NCBI RefSeq assembly: GCF_000423045.1
Contig: NZ_KE383972.1
Location: forward strand, 391,670-455,669
DNA length: 64,000 nucleotides
Origin: Christiangramia portivictoriae DSM 23547
GTDB lineage: Bacteria > Bacteroidota > Bacteroidia > Flavobacteriales > Flavobacteriaceae
Direction of reading: 5' to 3'
The position numbers and the translations under genes were made by a program. Below the pieces are notes generated by a model that made no database searches, was not told the DNA's origin, and worked only from the letters and a program-made list of their open reading frames with translations. Within the stretch, counting starts at the first letter, position 1, and each line of letters starts with the position of its first letter. Below, piece by piece: positions 9,030 to 16,415 of the stretch.

Positions 9030-9485
9030 TTATTTTTGAGACCAGACCTTCAGGGCTTCATTACGACATAACTGTATCATTTTAAATTCCTCGTGTCTAT
9101 CTTCAGTAGAAGAATTATAATACATGTTGGAATAAACAAAACCAAATTCTTTTGCATCCTCGGCAGATGCCGCATAGTAAATATAATCGAAATTTGCCCA
9201 ATGTGCAGCTCCAAGGCACATCATACATGGTTCACAGCTCGTGTAGAGAACACAACCTTCCAGATTTGTGGTACCAAGTTTTTTGCAAGCCATTTGTATG
9301 GCGCGTAGTTCTGCATGTTGAGTACAATCCTGATCGCCATTAACATTGTTGTAAGTAGCTGCTATGATCTGCTCCCCTTTCGTGATCACTGCTCCAAAAG
9401 GACCACCATCTTCATTTGCAGCTCCTTTTTTTGCCAGGCAAATAGCTTTACCCATCATTTTCTTTGGAAAGTCTGTTGTTTTCAT
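9030..9485 (-). CDS. Guanine deaminase-like nucleoside/cytidine deaminase family protein
   Basis: A zinc-dependent deaminase of 151 residues. It carries GGPFGAVI, the zinc/proton-relay motif HAE and the second zinc motif TSCEPCMMCLGA, followed by the 'W-A-x-x-D-x-I-Y-Y-A' strand. The PFGAVI and CEPCMMCLG spacing and the C-terminal tail ending near Val-Trp resemble the domain-swapped Bacillus-type guanine deaminase (guanine to xanthine). A role on another base or on tRNA (TadA-like) is less likely. The start is set at ATG 9485; a longer frame to 9518 adds residues not seen in the family. Confidence 0.85.
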   Translation of the reverse strand: MKTTDFPKKMMGKAICLAKKGAANEDGGPFGAVITKGEQIIAATYNNVNGDQDCTQHAELRAIQMACKKLGTTNLEGCVLYTSCEPCMMCLGAAHWANFDYIYYAASAEDAKEFGFVYSNMYYNSSTEDRHEEFKMIQLCRNEALKVWSQK

Positions 9486-9622
9486 ATAGCAAAAATAAGG
9501 ATTGGTCCTACCCTGCAATGTTTGTTTTATTTTCTTTATCTATTAATTAGAAATACTTTAAGTATATAAAATCTGCCCTCTAAATAGTTTATTAAATGTT
9601 TGCTAAAAGAGCCATAACAGCC

Positions 9623-9654
9623 TTGGTGTCCCAATGGATATTCGGTTAATTTAA
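9623..9654 (+). promoter_or_regulatory. Candidate Bacteroidota promoter for hpf
   Basis: TTGG at 9623-9626 and TAATTTAA at 9647-9654 approximate the Bacteroidota -33 (TTG) and -7 (TAnnTTTG) elements, with a 20-base spacer and 22 bases before the ATG. The -7 match is imperfect. Confidence 0.3.
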
Positions 9655-9675
9655 ACAATCAAAAAATTGAACTAA

Positions 9676-9975
9676 ATGGAAACTGTATTTGAATTTGTAA
9701 ACATTGATAAAAGTGAAAATCTTGAGGCTTTTACTGAAAAGAAATTAGAGAAGCTGGAGAATAAATATGATTGGATCGTAAGAGCAAATATCTATTTTAA
9801 GCATGATGAAAATCAGAAGCCAAATGGCTATATCACTGAAGTTAGATTAAGCGCTCCTGGACCTGAAATTTTTGCTCAGTCCAATGAAAACTCTTACGAA
9901 GCTTCGATCGCAGAAACTGTTCGTGATTTAGACAGACAATGCGAAAAACGTAAAGCAAAAATGAGTTCTCACTAA
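9676..9975 (+). CDS. hpf: Ribosome hibernation promoting factor, short form
   Basis: This 99-residue HPF/RaiA-family protein has the expected beta-alpha-beta-beta-beta-alpha order. It begins 'FEFVNIDKSENLEAF', has a long basic helix with 'EKKLEKLENKYDWIV', and ends with the C-terminal helix 'EASIAETVRDLDRQCEKRKAK'. The length fits the short form, which blocks the ribosome decoding and P-site region and supports 100S dimers in slow growth. It is monocistronic, closed by a strong terminator shared with aconitase. Confidence 0.9.
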   Translation: METVFEFVNIDKSENLEAFTEKKLEKLENKYDWIVRANIYFKHDENQKPNGYITEVRLSAPGPEIFAQSNENSYEASIAETVRDLDRQCEKRKAKMSSH

Positions 9976-9990
9976 TATTGAGATCATATT

Positions 9991-10022
9991 AAAAAAGCCC
10001 TCTTTCCAGAGGGCTTTTTTTT
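9991..10022. terminator. Bidirectional intrinsic terminator between hpf and aconitase
   Basis: The stem gccctct (9997-10003) pairs with agagggc (10008-10014) around a TTCC loop, flanked by six A on the left and eight T on the right. It can therefore stop transcription of hpf on the plus strand and of aconitase on the minus strand. Confidence 0.9.
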
Positions 10023-10031
10023 ACTTAATTG

Positions 10032-12017
10032 CTAAGCTTTTAAATCCTGTTTTTCTAATTTCTCCTTGAATTCATTAATAATTCCTCCTTTTAACAAAAC
10101 CTGAATTTGTCGATCACTCATGGAGTGTTTTGTTTCAAAGCTTTGTTCATCACCATTTTCTTTCTTGACCACAACTTTAATATTGTTCCTATTCTCAATG
10201 TCTCTTTGCAAATTATCGAATTCTACAATATCTCCCTGTTCGATCTTTTCGTAGTCTGATATGTCTATAAATTCAAGCGGTAAAATCCCAAAGTTTACCA
10301 GATTCTGCCATGCGATCCGGGCATAAGAAATTGCAATAACTGCTACCTGCCCAAGATACTTAGGTGCAATGGCGGCGTGTTCTCTACTGGATCCCTGCGC
10401 GTAATTATCTTTGGCTACCACAATATGACCACCGTGGCTTTCTTTAGTGTCCATTGCCCGGTCGTAAAAGGTTTCATCTATTACGGTAAAAGCATATTTA
10501 CTAATTTCAGGCAAATTACTACGGAAAGGCAAAACTTCAGCTCCCGCCTTTAGGATTTCATCTGTAGATACATTATCACCCATTTTCAGAAGTACAGGAA
10601 CCTTGTATTTGTTGGAGATAGGATCTATATGAGGAAGGGATTGGATATTGGGTCCTTTCACAAGTTCCACATTTGTCCCATCTTCCGGAGGTGCAACCAG
10701 CATATCGGTATTGATGATCTCTATTTCGGGATGCTGGAATTTAGGATATTTCATATCATACAGTTTCTCCAGATCCCTGGGGTCTGTAATTTTTCCTGTT
10801 AAAGCCGAAGCGGCCGCAGTTTCAGGACTACATAAATGTACCTGATCATCCTTTGTTCCAGATCTGTCCGGGAAATTTCTAGGCATCGTTCTCAAACTGA
10901 TTGTTCCAGAAGCCGGCGCCTGTCCCATTCCAATACACCCCATACATCCAGATTGATGAAATCTTGCTCCCGCTTTGATAAGATTCGCAAACGCGCGATT
11001 TTCGATCATGTTTTGAATCATTTGTCTGGACGTGGGATTGATATCGAAAGAAACGTCTGTATTTACAGATTTTCCTTCAACAATAGCGCCAGCGATCCAG
11101 AAGTCTCGAAGCCCTGGGTTTGCTGAAGATCCTACAACTACCTGACTTATACTTTTACCTGCAACTTCAGAAACAGGCACAACATTACCGGGACTGGTTG
11201 GTAAAGCAATCAATGGAATAAGTTCATCCAGAATGATTTCATCATGGTATTCATATTCACAACCTTCATCGGCTAAAATCTCTTTCCAGTCAGATTCCCG
11301 ATCCTGAGATCTTAAAAATCTTTTAGTTTCTTCATCACTAGGAAATACAGTAGTAGTAGCTCCAAGTTCGGCTCCCATATTGGCAATAACATGACGATCC
11401 ATCGCACTTAAATTTTTGAGACCATCCCCATAATATTCTATTACCTTCCCTACTCCGCCTTTTACATCATAACGTCTTAGCATTTCAAGAATCACGTCCT
11501 TGGCACTTACCCAGTCTGGCAGATTTCCGGTAAGTTTTACTCCCATTACTTCAGGCATTTTCACATAATATGGTTGTCCTGCAATGGCAGATGCTACATC
11601 CAGACCTCCGGTTCCTATCGCAAGCATTCCTAATGAGCCAGCGGCAGGCGTATGACTATCTGATCCAACCATGGTTTTTCCCGGTTTTCCAAATCGCTGC
11701 ATGTGTACTGGATGGCTTACACCATTACCCGGTCTGCTATACCAAAGACCAAATCTTTCGGCTGCAGAATGTAGAAACAGGTGATCATCGGCATTTTTAA
11801 AATCGGTTTGAAGTAAATTATGATCTACATACTGTACTGCAACTTCTGTTTGAGCCTTTTTTAGCCCCATAGCCTCGAGCTCAAGTTGTACCAAAGTTCC
11901 GGTAGCATCCTGAAGCAGTGCCTGATCTATTTTGATTCCTATTTCTTTTCCTGGGGTCATCTCCCCTTCGAGAAGATGTTCTTTGATAAGTTTTTGAGTA
12001 ACGTTCAATTTTGCCAT
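10032..12017 (-). CDS. Aconitate hydratase, 661-aa Aquifex-type
   Basis: The aconitase of the TCA cycle interconverts citrate and isocitrate. The order is a large LeuC-like alpha/beta module (residues 1-440, GSDSHTPAAG at 118-127) and a C-terminal swivel domain (about 480-640, 'QGSSREHAAIAPKYLG'). At 661 residues it is shorter than the usual 750-900 residues and fits the putative 'Aquifex-type' aconitases. Two cluster cysteines are clear, Cys358 and Cys361 (SGCMGCIGMG). The position of the third canonical cysteine (normally GSC) reads GSS (Ser298). Cys396 (HLCSPET) is a candidate substitute. It stands alone on the minus strand. Confidence 0.9.
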   Translation of the reverse strand: MAKLNVTQKLIKEHLLEGEMTPGKEIGIKIDQALLQDATGTLVQLELEAMGLKKAQTEVAVQYVDHNLLQTDFKNADDHLFLHSAAERFGLWYSRPGNGVSHPVHMQRFGKPGKTMVGSDSHTPAAGSLGMLAIGTGGLDVASAIAGQPYYVKMPEVMGVKLTGNLPDWVSAKDVILEMLRRYDVKGGVGKVIEYYGDGLKNLSAMDRHVIANMGAELGATTTVFPSDEETKRFLRSQDRESDWKEILADEGCEYEYHDEIILDELIPLIALPTSPGNVVPVSEVAGKSISQVVVGSSANPGLRDFWIAGAIVEGKSVNTDVSFDINPTSRQMIQNMIENRAFANLIKAGARFHQSGCMGCIGMGQAPASGTISLRTMPRNFPDRSGTKDDQVHLCSPETAAASALTGKITDPRDLEKLYDMKYPKFQHPEIEIINTDMLVAPPEDGTNVELVKGPNIQSLPHIDPISNKYKVPVLLKMGDNVSTDEILKAGAEVLPFRSNLPEISKYAFTVIDETFYDRAMDTKESHGGHIVVAKDNYAQGSSREHAAIAPKYLGQVAVIAISYARIAWQNLVNFGILPLEFIDISDYEKIEQGDIVEFDNLQRDIENRNNIKVVVKKENGDEQSFETKHSMSDRQIQVLLKGGIINEFKEKLEKQDLKA

Positions 12018-12178
12018 AGTTGGTTGTTTTGTTCCTTAAAGTATAAAGTTTTGTCTGAAATTATTGGCAGTTTAACAGAACCTTAGTTTAAGCCGTTAGT
12101 TTGAATGACTTTCATCATTTTCTGTGTTGCGCTGCTGTGATCAAAATCAGCAATTTTTCATTCGTAATATGAAATAAA

Positions 12179-12265
12179 AAAGGTTGTTTTTGAGAGAAAT
12201 TATAGCGACGGATTTGCTGAATTCAGGGCAATCATGATCGTATACTTTCAGTCTAAACAACCTTT
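12179..12265 (-). other. Long-range 11-bp inverted repeat, possible terminator of the polyketide/MBL transcript
   Basis: AAAGGTTGTTT (12179-12189) and AAACAACCTTT (12255-12265) are perfect complements separated by 65 bases. Read on the minus strand, the second arm is followed by a T run (CCTTTTTTATTT), so it could end transcription coming from the gene at 12292. The loop holds two short palindromes (CTGAATTCAG at 12217-12226 and ATCATGAT). It might instead fold as a small structured RNA. The 274-base gap between the two genes holds nothing else that I recognise. Confidence 0.4.
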
Positions 12266-12291
12266 GTATAAATTATTTAAGAGTTTCTTGA

Positions 12292-13008
12292 CTAACTCTT
12301 CCCTAAAGAATTCAGGATATCTATCTGATGTCCTTCTTCTAAATTGAAACCTGGTTTCCCTTTTCGTGGAAAGATAAAACTGAATTCAGTATCGAATGCA
12401 GCCCAGCTTTCAGCCAGTCCAAAATCATTGTTCGCGTTGGTCTTTTCTGGCCTTGAAAATGTCGTTAATTCTGAAGAATAATCAGATCCTACGGCGTCTT
12501 CACCCGGAAACAACATTCCATCATTAATTTCTGAGTACACTACTACAGAAGCTCCGCTGGCGCCAGGAAGGTCAAAAATATTGATTGAAAAGCTATCAAG
12601 AACAGCATCCTTTTTAGTAATATCCTTCACCTTGAAGCTGTCCTTAAAATTATTTCTTGGATGTGCATAAATGGTAGCACCACCCGCGTCTTCAGAAATA
12701 GTCTTTAAGTCGGCATAGGCAGTTTTAAGAATGGAGTCACAGGTGATCAGGATTCCTTTTATCTGGTAACCTTCTTCCACAAATTTCTTCACTGCATTCT
12801 TTGTAGATTCTTCTACCACGTCGATAAGAAGAATATCTCTTCGATTTAAATGTCTTATAGCGTAGCCCTGGTTATATTTTCCATCTACTTCGTCACCCTT
12901 TATGATGAATGTATCCGGGATCATCTTTAAAAATTTGCCTTGTTCACCTTGTTCAATAAACTCAGCTGACTGACTGTGAACGATCTCCATTTTATCTACT
13001 TCTTTCAT
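12292..13008 (-). CDS. Metallo-beta-lactamase-fold protein lacking metal ligands
   Basis: This 238-residue protein follows the MBL fold order. There is an early 'GYAIRHLNRRDILLIDVV' strand pair, a strand-loop at 84-95 where the HxHxDH motif should be, a 'FDLPGASGASVVVYSE' segment where PGHTPGSV normally stands, and 'GMLFPGEDAVG' in place of LFTGD. All expected His/Asp metal ligands are replaced (ITCDSILKTA; PGA instead of PGH). It is therefore probably a non-catalytic or re-purposed member. ATG 13008 is preferred to the GTG at 13029. It lies 81 bases downstream of the PPTase gene on the same strand and may belong to the same transcript. Confidence 0.65.
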   Translation of the reverse strand: MKEVDKMEIVHSQSAEFIEQGEQGKFLKMIPDTFIIKGDEVDGKYNQGYAIRHLNRRDILLIDVVEESTKNAVKKFVEEGYQIKGILITCDSILKTAYADLKTISEDAGGATIYAHPRNNFKDSFKVKDITKKDAVLDSFSINIFDLPGASGASVVVYSEINDGMLFPGEDAVGSDYSSELTTFSRPEKTNANNDFGLAESWAAFDTEFSFIFPRKGKPGFNLEEGHQIDILNSLGKS

Positions 13009-13089
13009 AATTTTGATTTTTGATTTCACGATTGAAGATACAAAAGTGGTTGCCTGTCAACAATGGAGTTTTTAAATGTTTAACTGCTT

Positions 13090-13641
13090 TTAGCAGTTAA
13101 TTAACGGAAAGCAAACGGCGGCAAACCTGCCGTGGTGAGTGATGGAAACTGGCAACCTGGTGGAGTTGTTATTGAAGGCTAATTCTGGAATTCCGAATTT
13201 ATTTTTATAAATCTTAATGTCCTCAAGCTCTATACCGGTTCGATGGCAAAACTGCCTTGTAAAATCATTCCAGTAATCGCTACTATATGGAATTTTTATG
13301 TGATCTATAGGTTCAGTAGCAAGCCAGGCGTAGAGATGCTCTTTATCCTGATCTATTTTGATATCATAAATAGCAGCGTCCTTTTTAATATGAAGTTCGT
13401 TCAGGTCACAAATGTAACTTAAAGGATCAAATCTGGCTGTAAACTGAAAGATTCTTTGATGAGCCTTATATGCTGTTTCCTTCATCGCCCATATTTTCCA
13501 GATGGAAAGTTCCGGATTATCCTGTTTAGCAAGTTGAGAGATCTCTTTTTCTGAAAAAATTTTCGATAAAAACCGAATGTTCCGGATTCTTGGTTTTGCC
13601 AGGGCTATTTTTAGATCGATGATATCGTTTCCAATAATCAA
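13090..13641 (-). CDS. 4'-phosphopantetheinyl transferase superfamily protein
   Basis: This 183-residue enzyme is of the single-domain-to-Sfp-like PPTase superfamily. It shows the Mg-binding start IGNDIIDL (3-10) and the W-x-x-K-E-x-x-x-K motif (WAMKETAYK, about 51-59). Its role would be to load phosphopantetheine on the ACP encoded immediately upstream; the TTG start overlaps the ACP stop as TTGA, so the two are coupled. A separate AcpS elsewhere in the genome would serve fatty acid synthesis. A small hairpin (13082-13098) overlaps the stop codon but lacks a good T run. Confidence 0.85.
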   Translation of the reverse strand: MIIGNDIIDLKIALAKPRIRNIRFLSKIFSEKEISQLAKQDNPELSIWKIWAMKETAYKAHQRIFQFTARFDPLSYICDLNELHIKKDAAIYDIKIDQDKEHLYAWLATEPIDHIKIPYSSDYWNDFTRQFCHRTGIELEDIKIYKNKFGIPELAFNNNSTRLPVSITHHGRFAAVCFPLINC

Positions 13642-13889
13642 GTATTCAGTTTTTTAAGAATGATGTCCCTTGCATCGCCTACGGTCATCATCCCCTCCAT
13701 GGAATTGTTATCTATTTCAATATCGAATTCATCTTCGACGTCCAGTACTACATCTACAAGATTGGCAGAATTGATCTCAAGATCATTTAAGAAGTTTGTG
13801 CTTTCATTAAACTCTAAAAGACCTTCCCTGCGTTGTGTATAAGGAGTAACGATCGTTTTTATTTTGGCAATTATATCCTGATTGGTCAT
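13638..13889 (-). CDS. Dedicated acyl carrier protein
   Basis: This 83-residue four-helix ACP carries the pantetheine attachment Ser at Ser41. The motif is E-I-N-S-A-N-L instead of the common D-S-L, followed by the acidic helix 'VDVVLDVEDEFDIEID'. The altered DSL motif marks it as a specialised carrier rather than the housekeeping AcpP. It sits between the ketosynthase (3-base gap) and the PPTase (4-base overlap) and probably carries the chain made by the cluster enzymes. Confidence 0.92.
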   Translation of the reverse strand: MTNQDIIAKIKTIVTPYTQRREGLLEFNESTNFLNDLEINSANLVDVVLDVEDEFDIEIDNNSMEGMMTVGDARDIILKKLNT

Positions 13890-13892
13890 TTC

Positions 13893-15167
13893 CTAGTTAT
13901 TATAGCGTTTAAAGATAGTGACCGCATTTACATCTCCAAAACCAAAACTGGCTTTAGCGGCAATATTAATTTCGGTTTCTATTGTTTGCTTCGGAATACT
14001 TTGCGGGCTTATTAAACCGGCAATTTCAGCATGAGTATCTTCACAATTCATATTTTCAAAAACAAATTGATTTTTGATCTGAAGAATTGTTGCAACGCTT
14101 TCTATAGATCCGGAAGCGCTTAAACAGTGTCCGGTCATTCCTTTCAATGAATTTATTATTGGAAAGTCTTTCCCAGACCGGCCAAGTGCGGTTGTCCAGT
14201 TTTTAATTTCAGTAGCATCCCTGGTAGTTGCGGTAAGATGACCGTTGATATAGTCAATTTTATTCGGCTCTATTCCCGACGAGTTTAAAGCATCTGTTAT
14301 ACATCTTTGCACAGCATCATTATTTGCTGCGGTCATACTTCCACCAGATCTCTGGCCGCCACTATTAACCGCACCACCAAGAACTTCTGCATAAATAATC
14401 GCTCCTCTTGCAAGCGCAGACTCCAGAGATTCAAGCACCAAAGCTCCTGCTCCGCTTCCCGGCACGAAGCCTGTAGCAGTTGCACTCATGGGCCTCGAGG
14501 CTGCTTCTGGGTTATTGTTATAATTTCCTGGCAAAATTCTCATAGCATCGAATCCTCCCCAAACATATGGACCATCGTCACTACAACTACCAACGAGCAT
14601 TCTTTCAGCCTTCCCGGAAAGGATGCGATCATACCCCATGATGATCGCTTCTGTTCCTGTTGTACATGCCGAAGAATTGGTGGTGACCTGGTTTCCACAT
14701 CCCAGCATGCCTCCCAGATACGCGCTAATCCCGCTGGCCATCGTCTGTATCACACTGGTGCTTCCAAGTCTCCTTGTTTTACCTGCATCGATCAAATGAA
14801 TAGCTTCCCTGAATTTGTCCACTCCCAGGATACCAGTTCCAAATATAATCCCTGAATTCCAGTCTGGCCCCTCTTCCGAAGAAACCGGAAGCATTGCATC
14901 TTTCCATGCATCTACCCCGGCGATAACTCCATAAAGGAGTCCGCTGCTGTTTAAACCTTTCTGCTGAAGTGGAGTAAAATACTGGTCTACTATCTCCTGG
15001 TTTACAGGTGGCTTCCCTCCTATCTGGCAGCTAAAATTGAGATCTTTCAAAACCTGGTGAAATTTGATTCCGCTAACCCCATTCCTTAGAGCCTTTTCAA
15101 ATTTGTCAATTCCTATCGCATTTGGTGCGGCAACACCCAGTCCGGTGATCACAACTCTTCTTTTCAT
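13893..15167 (-). CDS. Beta-ketoacyl-ACP synthase, FabF-like
   Basis: This 424-residue condensing enzyme starts MKRRVVITGLG. The catalytic Cys168 lies in NSSACTTG, His311 in the GHLTATTRDATE segment, Lys343 in SLKGMTGH and His348, giving a full Cys-His-His set. Normal FabF has N-A-H-G-T-S-T-P; here it is N-G-H-L-T-A-T-T, a divergence typical of specialised KS such as those in aryl-polyene or other secondary pathways. ATG 15167 is preferred to the 27-residue upstream extension, which runs into the dehydratase gene. It extends the acyl chain on the cluster ACP. Confidence 0.9.
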   Translation of the reverse strand: MKRRVVITGLGVAAPNAIGIDKFEKALRNGVSGIKFHQVLKDLNFSCQIGGKPPVNQEIVDQYFTPLQQKGLNSSGLLYGVIAGVDAWKDAMLPVSSEEGPDWNSGIIFGTGILGVDKFREAIHLIDAGKTRRLGSTSVIQTMASGISAYLGGMLGCGNQVTTNSSACTTGTEAIIMGYDRILSGKAERMLVGSCSDDGPYVWGGFDAMRILPGNYNNNPEAASRPMSATATGFVPGSGAGALVLESLESALARGAIIYAEVLGGAVNSGGQRSGGSMTAANNDAVQRCITDALNSSGIEPNKIDYINGHLTATTRDATEIKNWTTALGRSGKDFPIINSLKGMTGHCLSASGSIESVATILQIKNQFVFENMNCEDTHAEIAGLISPQSIPKQTIETEINIAAKASFGFGDVNAVTIFKRYNN

Positions 15168-15169
15168 TT

Positions 15170-15610
15170 TTAAGGTTTTAGGATCATTCCTGAAATTTCT
15201 CCACGACACAAAACCTTTTCTTCTGCATTCGTCATGGTTACGTGACACTTCAGCTTGTTAAATCTGAAATACTGTTTTACAGATCTTACAAATACTTTTT
15301 CTCCGGGATACACGGGAAGTAAAAAATCTACATGAGAAGAGGTCATGGCTATTTGAAGAGGTTCCACCACTGTTTGTTCTATATCTAAAAGATAGATTCC
15401 TAGAGAGACCACTCCAATCTGTGCCATACATTCGGCCAGGATCACTCCCGGTGTTACGGGGAGATTCTTAAAGTGGCCACTATAAAAATCGTGTGTTCGT
15501 TTAAAAAGATAATTTCCTTCGATCTTATCCTTACTAACAGCAGTGATCTCATCTACAAAAAGGAAGGGATCTGTATAAGGCAACCTGGAAATGATATCAG
15601 TACTTTTCAA
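15170..15610 (-). CDS. FabZ-like 3-hydroxyacyl-ACP dehydratase (hotdog fold)
   Basis: This 146-residue protein has the FabZ active-site strand-helix 'YSGHFKNLPVTPGVILAE' with His46 and Glu60, the catalytic pair for removing water from 3-hydroxyacyl-ACP. The start is TTG at 15610, since no ATG is available between the in-frame stop and the first family-like residues. It is two bases from the KS start, so tightly coupled. A 3-ketoacyl-ACP reductase is not in the cluster and must come from elsewhere or from the neighbouring SDR. Confidence 0.88.
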   Translation of the reverse strand: MKSTDIISRLPYTDPFLFVDEITAVSKDKIEGNYLFKRTHDFYSGHFKNLPVTPGVILAECMAQIGVVSLGIYLLDIEQTVVEPLQIAMTSSHVDFLLPVYPGEKVFVRSVKQYFRFNKLKCHVTMTNAEEKVLCRGEISGMILKP

Positions 15611-15620
15611 AAGTGCGAAT

Positions 15621-16415
15621 TTACATTAAGTGTTCACCACCATTTACGGGAATGATGCTGCCGGTGATCCACGATGCTTCATCCTTACTCAAGAGATACA
15701 CCACATTGGCTACGTCATCTGGAACTGTTAATCTTTTAAATGGATTGTGCTTTAACGCATGTTCCCTTAGGGTTTGATTGCCTGGGATCATCTGGAAAGA
15801 CCTGGTCACGGTTATGCCTGCCTGGATGCAGTTCGCACGAATACCTTTCTCAGCAAATTCCAGGGCGATTGCCCTTGTCAAAGATTCCAGAGTTACCTTG
15901 GCTGCAGAAACTGCTGCGTAATTTTTCCATGCTTTCTGATTCCCTTCGCTGGTAAAAGCGATGATGCGCGCGTCTCTGGCAAATAAATCATGATGGTACA
16001 GCTCCTTGGTCCAGTCGTACAGACTTAACGCCATGGCATCTATGGTTAACTGAAAATCGATATTACTCAAATTTTGATCTGCTCCCAACATGGGTTTTAG
16101 ATTACCCTTCGCAATACTGTGCAATAGTGTTCTAACTTTACCGTGACTTCCAATAGTACTTTTAATACTGGCTACAAGTTCATTCCGGTTTTCCCTCTGA
16201 ATTGCGTCTGCATTGAAACTACGAAATTCCACACCGGTTTTGCGAATACTTTCAAATGCATCTTCAATCTCTTTCAATTCAGATCTCCTATCCCTATGAA
16301 TAATGATAACGTTCATCCCATGCAGAGCAAGTTTCTTTGCACTGGCATATCCAAGACCGCTGCTACCTCCAAGGATGATCGCCCAATAGTCTGTATTTCT
16401 GAATTCCTTTACCAT
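15621..16415 (-). CDS. SDR family oxidoreductase with enoyl-ACP-reductase-type active site
   Basis: This 264-residue Rossmann protein has the nucleotide motif G-G-S-S-G-L-G (16-22) and, instead of the common Y-x3-K, the pattern Tyr166-x6-Lys173 (YAAVSAAK). Tyr-x6-Lys is the enoyl-ACP reductase signature of the FabI/FabL type. Other features are 'HSIAKGNLKPM' and a C-terminal 'SWITGSIIPVNGGEHL' typical of SDRs. It probably reduces the trans-2-enoyl-ACP made by the adjacent dehydratase. It overlaps the type III PKS gene by 7 bases. A ketoreductase role cannot be ruled out. Confidence 0.8.
   Translation of the reverse strand: MVKEFRNTDYWAIILGGSSGLGYASAKKLALHGMNVIIIHRDRRSELKEIEDAFESIRKTGVEFRSFNADAIQRENRNELVASIKSTIGSHGKVRTLLHSIAKGNLKPMLGADQNLSNIDFQLTIDAMALSLYDWTKELYHHDLFARDARIIAFTSEGNQKAWKNYAAVSAAKVTLESLTRAIALEFAEKGIRANCIQAGITVTRSFQMIPGNQTLREHALKHNPFKRLTVPDDVANVVYLLSKDEASWITGSIIPVNGGEHLM

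Noticed and set aside
13082-13098. Hairpin AACTGC/GCAGTT over the PPTase stop
   Set aside because: The stem is only 6 bp and the following T run is weak, so I do not call a terminator.
14307-14855. A 182-residue frame on the plus strand within the ketosynthase gene
   Set aside because: It is antisense to a conserved gene with full catalytic motifs and has no recognisable domain.
15168-15248. A longer start for the FabF-like ketosynthase
   Set aside because: The added residues run into the dehydratase gene; MKRRVVITGLG is the usual family start.
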